Assembly: GCF_041904905.1 (NCBI RefSeq)
Contig: NZ_JAYRMI010000007.1
Span: 32,791 to 96,790 of the forward strand
DNA length: 64,000 nt
Direction: 5' to 3'
Source: Zoogloea sp041904905
GTDB lineage: Bacteria; Pseudomonadota; Gammaproteobacteria; Burkholderiales; Rhodocyclaceae
Shown here: in pieces, positions 42,101-49,659 of the stretch
How positions within the stretch are numbered: the first letter of the stretch is position 1
Layout: every line of letters begins with the position of its first letter
Program-made: the position numbers and the translations under genes
The notes under the pieces: generated by a model
What the model was told of the DNA's origin: nothing
Database searches by the model: none
The model's input: only the letters and a program-made list of their open reading frames with translations

Positions 42101-43181
42101 CGATGGCCGTCGGCATGCCATCGCTGCGTTCAAACCGCATGATGTTGCCGGCGAGGTCGCCGATCCGTTCGAGGGGAAGCTCGTGGATGCCATCGGCGCG
42201 GATGAGTCGGGCGGCCTTGGCAAAGCTGTAGATCAAGTCGTCCTTGGTACGCACCGCCAGATGGCTGCCGCTGTCGGCCAATCGGGCGCCGTCCATCAAC
42301 TCCAGTTCGGCTCCAGCCTCGCCAAATGCGCGGGGCAGCCGCTCAAAATAGAGAGGCCCGACCCCTGCATGGAACATGGCCACCGTGCCAGTAACCGGGT
42401 CGATCTCTAGCCGGCCGTCCACTGGCGTCTCCCAGCCCGCGCCGCAGACGCCTTCGCGCCGTTTGTTGGAGGAGTAAGCCCTCAGCCATGTGAGCGGAAG
42501 CCGCCCGGGAACGGTGAAATCCTCCTGCTCCACCGACACCGCCCCAGTCAGAATATCCACCGGCTCGGCGCGCAGGATCACGCATTTCAAAAATCCAGAC
42601 GGCAGGTGGCCCCACTTGGCCTTGCGCCAATTCTTGAAGCGATCCAGCAAAGCGCCCACCAAGGGCGCCGCTTTCTTGGCCAGCGCGCCGAATGCCTTTA
42701 TCGCACCTTTGGTCATCAGGCCGGACATGCTGATCGTTGGCGGCCCGCCGATCAGCACGGTGGCCGGAATCGCCAGGTTGAAATCAGTCGGCAGCAAGCA
42801 GGCTTTTTTCGGCTTGCTCTTGACCCGCCCTGGACTGAACATCCCCACCACTTGGCACCCCAGCGTCGGATGGGCGATATGCGAGAAGGGCTCGCCATCC
42901 ACGAGAACTGTCGAACTGCCCATGAACAGCTCGTCGTCTTTCTCGGGCGGCTTGGCAAACGGACAGGGCGGGATATGCACGACAATGCCCGCGGTGCCAG
43001 CGTTTGCACGCTTCATGCCCATTACGGTGGTCGTTGCGCCGATGAAGGGTAGGTAATCGAAGGGGTCGAAAACGAAGGCGATGTGCATCGTAGGCAGCGG
43101 CACCGGCGTACCGGGCGGAACGATGCACAGGTGAATGTCGATACCGAGCTGCGGGTCGCCGTGTTTGGCGGCGGGCATCAT
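39117..43181 (-). CDS. PAAR-like/Rhs-family T6SS effector with WHH-type nuclease tip
   Basis: 1354-aa polymorphic toxin. The N-terminus (residues 1-150) is a PAAR-like spike domain that caps VgrG. A linker and an RHS-associated domain (about 200-290) follow, then a long run of YD repeats (about 330-1150) forming the Rhs cocoon. The core ends at RYYAPQIGAFISQDPLGL and WVDPLGL. The variable tip (residues 1235-1354) ends with ANWTWHHVP, MQLVPRSQH and GGFSIWGRDY, the pattern of HNH/endonuclease VII-type WHH nucleases, so the toxin likely degrades DNA in rival cells. Its start overlaps the upstream gene's stop (ATGATG). Confidence 0.92.
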   Translation of the reverse strand: MMPAAKHGDPQLGIDIHLCIVPPGTPVPLPTMHIAFVFDPFDYLPFIGATTTVMGMKRANAGTAGIVVHIPPCPFAKPPEKDDELFMGSSTVLVDGEPFSHIAHPTLGCQVVGMFSPGRVKSKPKKACLLPTDFNLAIPATVLIGGPPTISMSGLMTKGAIKAFGALAKKAAPLVGALLDRFKNWRKAKWGHLPSGFLKCVILRAEPVDILTGAVSVEQEDFTVPGRLPLTWLRAYSSNKRREGVCGAGWETPVDGRLEIDPVTGTVAMFHAGVGPLYFERLPRAFGEAGAELELMDGARLADSGSHLAVRTKDDLIYSFAKAARLIRADGIHELPLERIGDLAGNIMRFERSDGMPTAIVLPGGRRLELTCQGGRLREVTMARDDTDTRHCFVRYEYDAVGNLSAVIDPLGKPYAFAYEAHRMVRHTDRNGLSFHYHYQQAPDGDWRVDHAWGDGGLYDYRFEYLDPVRERRITDSLGHVSVVKLDENGLPINELDPLGGTTIFEYDDRGRTCAVVDPAGRRSEYHYDDSGNLLQVLRPDGTQLATEFNAANKPTRIVDPNGAAWLQDWNTRGQLISQTTPLGHVSRYEYDALGQLVTHLNPRGARTALNYDSHGHLTRVENALGHATHYAFDTLGQLIGHADPAGQRTHYQYDPKGRLTAVQLPSGARIQCAYDAEDNLTAYQDENGAVTRLEYFGQGELARRIQPDGHRVDYLYDTEERLVGVRNQRGELYQLRRDALGRVVEEIDYWGQRNRYAYGPSGHLKATLDPLGQRIDYLTDPLGRIVKKVLPQPGQAEASPAWVETFDYDANGNLVATGNAHVQVERIFDAVGQLLQETQQHATGECFAIDNTYDAAGNRVQRQTRFAGSGPQPASAAHRVDFAYDLLDQCIETRLDGAAPIHHHRDALGRLSQEAITPTLVRDFRYNADGLLTRQHTRTGEHTLFATDYHYDSTGNLTRREDSGFGVDTYLYDPMGRILAHTDPQGRIQRFLNDPAGDRLTTRVAASQAGNDADWQRSGEHEGTRYRFNRAGNLTHRQDAEGLLELDWDANQRLIASHRSGTDGQRLTTRYAYDPLGRRLWKETAGVRTTFGWDGDALALDATRGAAREFVYRPNTFEPLALLRGANVPALHYLNDPNGCPIRLIDSAGQIQWAAHHQAWGAIAQRSINQVDNPIRLQGQYEDGETGLHYNRHRYYAPQIGAFISQDPLGLVAGANVYNFAPSALGWVDPLGLSRKCGADKAAKGASFYSVAFETAIPKLGLGTRPEHFKAANSVLESAIKSDTSFARIAKNLGIAVPTDRRTSPANWTWHHVPDRPGIMQLVPRSQHSWGSVQQRLLHPGGKGGFSIWGRDY

Positions 43182-44692
43182 GATGGAGACTCCACCGGAG
43201 GCGGCGCGGGAATGGCGACCGATCCAATCAACGGCCAGTCGGCGCCAAGTAGGCCGCGCGCGTGGGCGAAAGCGCGCTGAAACGCGGGGTCGGTTTTGGC
43301 GAGCAGATGAGCCAGCCCATGCTCCACGTCGTCGTTGGCGCGCCGATCATCGGCCGCCCAATCGTCCTCGATGCGTTGAGCCGTCTGGCTGTCGATGTGC
43401 GGGCCAGCTGCTAACGCGTGCGCTTCGGCTTGCGATTCATGCGAGGCCAAGACCTGATCCAGCTCGGCCTTGTGCCGCGTAATGGCGTCGGCAGACGTGG
43501 AATCGAGGGCGCGCAGGTAGTCCATCGCGGCAACCGGGAGGGTCGTCATGCCTCGCACTTCGGGCCTGAGTTGGGCACCACAGGCAAGCGCCTGCTGAGA
43601 GTAGGCGAGCGCAGCCTCCCGGTCGCCGTTCCGCCCATGGCAGAAAGCCGCCATGCGTAAGGCCTCAATGGCGAGGATCAGATTCTGGTCGGCCCTGGCA
43701 CTTGCCGCGGCCTGCCGGTAGCAATCAGCCGCGGCTCTATCGTCGCCCGCCGCCAGCAAAGCCCCCGCCTCACCAAACCATGTTTGCAGGATGAGCTTGT
43801 GCCCGGCCGGGTGCCCCGCGGCATGCACCTGTTCGGCCAGCTGACGGCTGGCCCGGTAGATTGCTACGGCTTCGTCAAAGCGCGCGGCCTTCACAAGCGC
43901 ACCGCCCACCAGCAGCCGCACGACGATTTCTTGATCCGTCCACTTTTGCTGCTGGACAAAGGCCAGCGCATCCCGTGCTTTGGATTTAACCTGATCGACG
44001 GAGCCTTTCTCGACCAACGCGATCAGTGCAGTCAATTGATTACGGAAGACCCCGGCTAGCCCGGCAACAGGCTCTTGGGCGAAGGTTTCTTGCGCCACGT
44101 CGAAACTGTCGAGCTGCAGTTCGCGCAAGGCAATGCGTTCGCCCTTCTCATCCGAAACGCAAGCGAGGAGCGGTGCGTCCGTGGCATCAATTACCACCAG
44201 TCGCAGACGCTCGGCAAAATTTGCGTTGGCGGCTCGGCGTAACCAGCTTACAAATGCGGGCTTATCTGCTCCACTTACGGGCTGGAGCACCGCCGCAAAT
44301 ACACCAATACGCTTTGCGTAGTGGCTAGCGAACGAACCTAAGGCCGCGACAAGGCCTTCAGGAGAGTCCGGGAAGTCGGCAGGACTAAATGCCCAATCGG
44401 TTGCTTCACCTTGATGGCTCAAGTCTTCAAGGCTGGCAGCGTATTGTTCGGCAAACGCCGATTTTAGATCCCGGGAATACTGGATGCCGTGTCCAAATGG
44501 CACATCGAATACGACGAAAAAATCACCTGTCGCGTATGCAGTCGGATGTTTCTGGCTCTCAAAAAAGGCGGCCATGAGCTGTGCCGCACTGGCTGGGGAC
44601 TGCCACACCAGCAGCGGCTTACCTGACTCGTTACGGTAGGCAAGCCAATCACGGCCGATATACGCCAGCCTCTTTTCGACCGGGTTAAGCAT
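43178..44692 (-). CDS. 504-aa TPR-like protein between VgrG and Rhs, candidate effector adaptor
   Basis: 504-aa soluble protein that I cannot assign to a known family. Residues 1-200 are of mixed character (RLAYIGRDWLAYRNESGKPLLVWQ...). Residues about 210-400 contain helical repeats resembling TPRs (AARFDEAVAIYRASRQLAE, DRAAADCYRQAAASARA, GDREAALAYSQQALACG), followed by a helical C-terminus with a proline end. It begins 10 bp after vgrG and overlaps the rhs start. That slot usually holds an adaptor or chaperone (DUF4123/Tap or EagR), neither of which I recognise here. It may load the PAAR-Rhs protein onto VgrG. Confidence 0.7.
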   Translation of the reverse strand: MLNPVEKRLAYIGRDWLAYRNESGKPLLVWQSPASAAQLMAAFFESQKHPTAYATGDFFVVFDVPFGHGIQYSRDLKSAFAEQYAASLEDLSHQGEATDWAFSPADFPDSPEGLVAALGSFASHYAKRIGVFAAVLQPVSGADKPAFVSWLRRAANANFAERLRLVVIDATDAPLLACVSDEKGERIALRELQLDSFDVAQETFAQEPVAGLAGVFRNQLTALIALVEKGSVDQVKSKARDALAFVQQQKWTDQEIVVRLLVGGALVKAARFDEAVAIYRASRQLAEQVHAAGHPAGHKLILQTWFGEAGALLAAGDDRAAADCYRQAAASARADQNLILAIEALRMAAFCHGRNGDREAALAYSQQALACGAQLRPEVRGMTTLPVAAMDYLRALDSTSADAITRHKAELDQVLASHESQAEAHALAAGPHIDSQTAQRIEDDWAADDRRANDDVEHGLAHLLAKTDPAFQRAFAHARGLLGADWPLIGSVAIPAPPPVESPS

Positions 44693-44702
44693 TGGCGGTC
44701 CC

Positions 44703-46649
44703 TCAACCGTTGAGACTGATCTTTGGGCCGGCTACCGCCACGCCAGCGCCATCGATGGTGATCGACGAGGCACCGAAGCTCAGGGTGATGCTGCTGGGCT
44801 TGATCGCTACCGTCGATCCGCCAACCGAAAAGGTGATGGACGTGGGCGAGGTATAGCTCGCCGCTCCAGTGATGGTGTGGTCACGAGTGCCCTGGATGGC
44901 GACTGTCTCATTTCCCTGGATGCTGACATCCCGGTCCTTGGTGATAGCCACCGTTTCATTGCCTTCAACCGTGCGGGTCCGATCTTTGTTTACAGTAAGC
45001 GTCTCATTGCCATCCACCGTTTCGGTCCGATCATTGTGAATGGTGATCGTTTCGTTATGTCCTACGGTTTCCGTTCTGTCGTGCCCCACATCGGTGGTTT
45101 CGTCGTTTTCCACGACGTTGTCCTGGTTCTTCTCGGCGTGGATGTAGAGCTGCTCGGCTCCCTTCTTGTCTTCGAAGCGGATTTCGTTGAAGTTGCCCAC
45201 ACCGCCGCCCTTGGTCGAGCGGGTCTTGATGCCGGTCTGGGTCATGTTGTCGGGCAGCGCGTAGGGAGGCATCTGGTCGGCGTTATAAACGCGGCCGGTG
45301 ATGATCGGGCGGTCCGGGTCGCCTTCGAGGAATTCGACGATGACCTCCTGGCCGATGCGCGGGATGGCGATCATGCCCCAGTTCTGTCCGGCCCACGGGT
45401 GGGAAACGCGAATCCAGCAGGAACTGTTCTGGTCCTTCTTGCCGTAACGGTCCCAGTGGAACTGGACCTTCACGCGGCCGTATTTGTCGGTATAAATCTC
45501 GTCGCCGGCCGGGCCGACGACAATGGCGGTCTGTGGCCCCTGGACGATAGGCTTGGGGGTAAGGCGCGGTGGGTGGAAGATCTGCGCTGACGGGATGGCA
45601 CGAAAGCGCAGGCTGATGAGTTCGGTGGTGACCAGTTCGGACTCGAGCGGGCTCTCTTCGACCCGATAGTCGGCGAGGGTGATGAGGTATTCCTGATTCT
45701 GGTCGATGCGCGGGTGTTCACACAGCTTGAAAACCCCCCCGGTGGCCAACCCGGCCGCATTGCCCTCGCCGTTGAAGTGGTCGAATTGATGACGCATCTC
45801 CTCGATGCGCACGGCGGCGACACGCTGGCCTTCACCGCGCTCTTCGTATTCGCCAGGATAATCGAAGATATCGAAGGCCGCCTGGTGCTGGTGCTTGAGC
45901 GGACGCGCCGGGCCGGCGTCGGCCTGCATGTCGGCGCGAGGCTTCTCGAAGTTGAAATCGCGCTGAATGAAGCGGGTGGGCTGAATCTCTGCGCCGTGGG
46001 ACCACTCGCGGATGCCTTCATCGGCGCGGGCGTGGGAGGCTTCGGGTTCGCGGAACGGCACCTCGTCGTAGTGGTCGGCGGCAACATGAGCGTTGAGGCT
46101 GTCGGCGATGATGAGAGTGTGCTTGCCGTTCTGGTGGCGGAAGAAGAAGTGCATGCCTTCCTGCTCCATCAGCCGGGCGAGGAAGTTGAAGTCGCTTTCG
46201 CGATACTGAACGCAGTAATCCCAAGTGGTGTAGCGGGCGGTGAGGTGAAACTCGAAGTCGGCGTAGGGGTGATCCGCGAACACGGCTTCGATGATCTGCC
46301 GGATGGACTTGTCCTGGAAGATCTTGCAGTCACTGGTTCGGGTAAGCAGCCACGTCCAGGGGCGAACAACGATGAGATATTGGTGATGGCGGTTGTGCTG
46401 CCCGACCTGGTAGAAACCGACGGCCAGCCCGTTGAATTCGCGGGTGCTTCCGTGGGGCGTGGTGACAGCCACCGAGATAGGGTGGCCGAGGAGTTCGTCA
46501 GCCTGGATGTCACCGCGACGAGACAGCACCGTAATTCGGTACTCGCCGTTGCGCGAGAGTCCGTCACTACCTTCAAGCCGGCTGAATTCCAACAGCGGGC
46601 CCAGAGGGGTGGCGATTTTGACGAGCCGGTCGACTTTCATTGCGAACAT
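44703..46649 (-). CDS. vgrG: T6SS spike protein VgrG (TssI)
   Basis: 648-aa trimeric spike that tips the Hcp tube. The gp27-like region (about residues 1-370) includes YRESDFNFLARLMEQEGMHFFF. The gp5-like OB and needle parts follow (DKYGRVKVQFHWDR, SSCWIRVSHPWAGQNWGM, EVIVEFLEGDPDRPIITG). The C-terminal beta-helix has repeated VxGNETxxV units up to residue 600, then a final domain suited to bind the PAAR protein. The start at 46649 is set by GGAGGATTC just upstream. It is followed by the 504-aa protein and the PAAR-Rhs effector. Confidence 0.96.
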   Translation of the reverse strand: MFAMKVDRLVKIATPLGPLLEFSRLEGSDGLSRNGEYRITVLSRRGDIQADELLGHPISVAVTTPHGSTREFNGLAVGFYQVGQHNRHHQYLIVVRPWTWLLTRTSDCKIFQDKSIRQIIEAVFADHPYADFEFHLTARYTTWDYCVQYRESDFNFLARLMEQEGMHFFFRHQNGKHTLIIADSLNAHVAADHYDEVPFREPEASHARADEGIREWSHGAEIQPTRFIQRDFNFEKPRADMQADAGPARPLKHQHQAAFDIFDYPGEYEERGEGQRVAAVRIEEMRHQFDHFNGEGNAAGLATGGVFKLCEHPRIDQNQEYLITLADYRVEESPLESELVTTELISLRFRAIPSAQIFHPPRLTPKPIVQGPQTAIVVGPAGDEIYTDKYGRVKVQFHWDRYGKKDQNSSCWIRVSHPWAGQNWGMIAIPRIGQEVIVEFLEGDPDRPIITGRVYNADQMPPYALPDNMTQTGIKTRSTKGGGVGNFNEIRFEDKKGAEQLYIHAEKNQDNVVENDETTDVGHDRTETVGHNETITIHNDRTETVDGNETLTVNKDRTRTVEGNETVAITKDRDVSIQGNETVAIQGTRDHTITGAASYTSPTSITFSVGGSTVAIKPSSITLSFGASSITIDGAGVAVAGPKISLNG

Positions 46650-46686
46650 CGAATCCTCCGCTGGCACGCGTGCCTTGCTTTTCGAA

Positions 46687-48096
46687 TCATAGCCCGGGCA
46701 GCTCCGTGTCGGCGCACAGATTCATGACGGACGCGTCCGGTCGGGGCGCTGCCTGGGTGACGATGATCAGGCCATTCACTGGAGACCCTCCTTCGGTACG
46801 CAGCACCGCGGGATCAATGCTTAGCACATGGAACCCTGCCCCTTTGAGACAGTCGCGCACGTAGGGCGCCGTGTGGGCATAGCGGCCGTTAGGATTGAGA
46901 ATGTGGCCGGACGATGCCGTGTCCCCGGCGTCCTCCACCGAGAAGGCAAACACCCCTTGCGGCCGCAGAGCCTGCCTCGCAGCAGCACTCACGGTCTCGA
47001 GCGGGCCGAAGTAGCACAAGGTGTCGGCGGACAGGATCACGTCGTAGGCGCTGGCTTCGTCGGGCATGCGCAGGAACTCGCTCAACTCGATGCGATATAG
47101 CTGGTCGTAGCAGCCCTTGCCTTCGGCGCGGTGGAGCATGCCCACTGACAGGTCGACGCCCACCAGGCGCGCGGCCCATGGCACCACCAGTGGGCCGCAC
47201 AGCCCGGTGCCGCAGCCGGCATCGAGGATGTCGAGCTGCTTGGCCGGCGCGGGCAGGTAGCGACCAAGCGCCTCGGCCACTAGCTCGGGCGCCCGGTAGC
47301 GCAGGCGCACCTTGAGCTGCTCCTCGAAGCTCTCGGCGAAGCGGTCGAAGGTGTCGACGATGTAGTCGTCACCGGCTCGCTCTGGCACGTCGCAGCCCGA
47401 GCAGGCGGCGTACATGTGACGGGCAGTTGGGTCGTCCGGTTGCTGCTCGAGCCACTGGCGAAACACCTCGGCCGCCTCGGCAAGTTGTCCGGTGGAGTAG
47501 TAGGCCAGCCCGAGTAGCTTGTGTCCGTCGGGGTGCTCGGGCATCAGGGTGATCGACTTGCAGTAGTACTGCACCGCGGCCTTGATGTCATCGCGCGCGG
47601 CATAGAGCATGCCGAGGTTGTTGTAGGCGCGAAAATGCTTCGGGTCGAGTTCGACGGCCAGTTGGTATTCAGCCTCAGCGGTTTCTGGCGCTTCAGTAAC
47701 CCGGTAGAGCACGCCAAGGTTGTTGTGGAAGTCAGCGCGCCGCGGATCAAGCGCGATGGCCTTCCGGTAGCTGTCAGCGGCAGCCTCGACCCAACCCAGC
47801 GCGGTGCACACGTTTCCCAGGTTGTTGTGGAAATCGGCGAAACCCGGCGCCAGATCGATGGCGCGGCTGAGCAGTTCGATGGCTTCGTCGGAGCGCCCCC
47901 GCTGGAAGCACAAAAGGCCGAGGTAGTGCAGCGCATCGGGATGCGCGGGCGCCAGATCGAGTACGCGCCGGTAGAGGGTTTCTGCGGCATCGAGCTGCTG
48001 CTTGCGCTGGAGCGACACGGCGTAGTGGATGGCTTCTTCGAGGCTCAGCTCGCCAGTGGGGGCGCTTTGGGGGGGTTCGGTCTGGGTCGTTGACAT
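46687..48096 (-). CDS. TPR-repeat SAM-dependent methyltransferase
   Basis: 469-aa cytoplasmic protein. About six tetratricopeptide repeats (residues 20-250, e.g. FADFHNNLGNVCTALGW and FRAYNNLGMLYAARDD) are fused to a class I methyltransferase domain (about 255-450). The SAM site is DILDAGCGTGLCG, and VILSADTLCYFGPLE is the post-motif acid segment. Its methyl acceptor is unknown. It sits between the lysozyme immunity gene and vgrG inside the T6SS locus, so it may modify a T6SS component or effector. The fused TPR part suggests binding of a protein substrate. Confidence 0.85.
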   Translation of the reverse strand: MSTTQTEPPQSAPTGELSLEEAIHYAVSLQRKQQLDAAETLYRRVLDLAPAHPDALHYLGLLCFQRGRSDEAIELLSRAIDLAPGFADFHNNLGNVCTALGWVEAAADSYRKAIALDPRRADFHNNLGVLYRVTEAPETAEAEYQLAVELDPKHFRAYNNLGMLYAARDDIKAAVQYYCKSITLMPEHPDGHKLLGLAYYSTGQLAEAAEVFRQWLEQQPDDPTARHMYAACSGCDVPERAGDDYIVDTFDRFAESFEEQLKVRLRYRAPELVAEALGRYLPAPAKQLDILDAGCGTGLCGPLVVPWAARLVGVDLSVGMLHRAEGKGCYDQLYRIELSEFLRMPDEASAYDVILSADTLCYFGPLETVSAAARQALRPQGVFAFSVEDAGDTASSGHILNPNGRYAHTAPYVRDCLKGAGFHVLSIDPAVLRTEGGSPVNGLIIVTQAAPRPDASVMNLCADTELPGL

Positions 48097-48150
48097 GAAG
48101 GGCTTGTTCGAGACGGAGTTCCGGCGGGCCGGATCGGTTGGGGTGCGGCC

Positions 48151-48702
48151 TTATCGGCGCTTGACCGGCCACTGGTTTGGCGGCGGGAAGAAGGCCCGTG
48201 GCGTCTCGGTGCATTCGCGCACGCGCAGGGTTTTGAGGCTCACCTGCCCGCCGCGGACCTGATAGACGAGGTATTGCCCGCAATCGCCGATTCCCCGGTA
48301 TTTGCGCAGGACGCGCAGGGTCTGACCGTCGGGATCGACGCCGAGCAGGCTGCCGGTGAGCACCGGCGAGACGTAGCGGGTGCGCTGGCCGGGCGCTTCG
48401 GATTCGAACTGTGGAAAGCTGAGCAGCGCGCCACCGTCCGGCGTGCGTCGGTAGATCAGGCTGGTGCCCTGGTAGGCCCAACGCTCGCACAGGATCTGGA
48501 CGTAAGCGCGCCCCCGGGCGGCCGGCAGTTCGACGACGCCGCTGCGCTCGGGATCCGGGGATGCCTGCGGGCAGTCTTCCGCCGACCATTGCAGGCGGGC
48601 CAGCCAGTCGGCCCGTTCGGTGGCGGCGGACGGGTCTGCGCCGATAGCTGGCAGGGCGAGCAGGAGCCGGCAGCAGGCGGTGGCGAGGCGGTCAGGAGCC
48701 AT
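48151..48702 (-). CDS. DUF1176-like exported protein, candidate immunity protein to the GH19 effector
   Basis: 183-aa protein. A signal peptide (about residues 1-22) precedes a domain containing cysteines in EDCPQA, ILCERW, IGDCGQY and VRECTET. The C-terminal VLRKYRGIGDCGQYLVYQV part resembles the DUF1176 fold. Its start lies 11 bases inside the end of the GH19 lysozyme gene, so the two are translationally coupled. Export to the periplasm and coupling to a peptidoglycan hydrolase fit an immunity role, inferred from layout. Confidence 0.68.
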   Translation of the reverse strand: MAPDRLATACCRLLLALPAIGADPSAATERADWLARLQWSAEDCPQASPDPERSGVVELPAARGRAYVQILCERWAYQGTSLIYRRTPDGGALLSFPQFESEAPGQRTRYVSPVLTGSLLGVDPDGQTLRVLRKYRGIGDCGQYLVYQVRGGQVSLKTLRVRECTETPRAFFPPPNQWPVKRR

Positions 48703-49606
48703 TGCAGTAGCGCAGCAGGTATTCGATGTTGGCCGCGTAGGCGGCGATCAGCGCAGCCTGGTCGTGCCCGTTGATGATGCGGCGGGCGTTCCGGTAGTCG
48801 AGCTGGGCACCCGAGATGTAGTCGGAGAGCTTCTTCCCGGTGAAGGAGCCGTGGCGCATGCCGTAGGTCATCACCGAGTAGGCGGTGGCGGCGTCCAGCG
48901 CGTTGGCCGGGTAGAGGTACAGGCTGTCTTGCCCCGACAGACCGAGGGCGGCGTCCATCTTCTTGTAGTTGGAATCCCAGGTGAGCTGGACGAAGCCGCG
49001 GCCATAGTAGGTGTTCTGGAGCTTGGTCTGGTTGGGGCCGTCCACGCTCACCACCTGGCCGTAGTCCTTGCCAGCGCCCTTGCCGTATTCCTCGATCGGC
49101 ATCCAGGTGTTGGCGCACTCGTGCTTGACGGTCGCGAGCATGTAGGCGGCCCAGCGGATGTCGGTGATGTCCCTGTCGGCAATCAGGCGGTCAACGATGT
49201 CGTACAGCCCCAGCTCGGCGCTGGCGCCCAGCCCCGGCACGGGATACTGGCGGCGGTACAGGTCAATGAAGGTGTCGATGGTGAAGCGCCCGAAGGTGAC
49301 TGCGCCGAAGCCCTTGGGTAGGTAGCTGACGCTACGGCCGGCGCGGTTCGTGCATTTGTCCAGGCAGGCGAGGGTCTTGCCGCCGGGGTCGACGCGGCCG
49401 TCCGGGCGGGCAGACCGGATGGACGGGTGGTTGGCCTGGAACGACTTGATGGCGCCGATCAGCGCGTCATCCACTAGGCCGCTCATCGGCAGCGGCTGGT
49501 CGAGCCCGGTGTAGCTGTCGTTGTTGTTGATCAGATTGATGATCTTGATGACATCGACGGGTTTGTTGCCCCCGGCACTGCCAACTGATTCCGCGATCAC
49601 AGTCAT
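48692..49606 (-). CDS. GH19-family (chitinase/lysozyme-like) hydrolase, probable T6SS effector
   Basis: 304-aa protein without a signal peptide. A peptidoglycan-binding-like segment at about residues 45-85 (LIGAIKSFQANHP...DPGGKTL) is followed by a GH19 catalytic domain (about 105-300). The family motif ATVKHECANTWMPIEEYGKG carries the catalytic acid Glu163, and GRGFVQLTWDSNYKKMD is the substrate-cleft motif. GH19 enzymes cleave chitin or peptidoglycan; within a T6SS locus and lacking a Sec signal, this one most likely attacks peptidoglycan of rivals. It lies directly downstream of clpV. Confidence 0.83.
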   Translation of the reverse strand: MTVIAESVGSAGGNKPVDVIKIINLINNNDSYTGLDQPLPMSGLVDDALIGAIKSFQANHPSIRSARPDGRVDPGGKTLACLDKCTNRAGRSVSYLPKGFGAVTFGRFTIDTFIDLYRRQYPVPGLGASAELGLYDIVDRLIADRDITDIRWAAYMLATVKHECANTWMPIEEYGKGAGKDYGQVVSVDGPNQTKLQNTYYGRGFVQLTWDSNYKKMDAALGLSGQDSLYLYPANALDAATAYSVMTYGMRHGSFTGKKLSDYISGAQLDYRNARRIINGHDQAALIAAYAANIEYLLRYCNGS

Positions 49607-49659
49607 TCTGGCCTCCTCGTTTCACCCGTCCGCCGCGCACGCCGCCGCCAGGGTTTATG

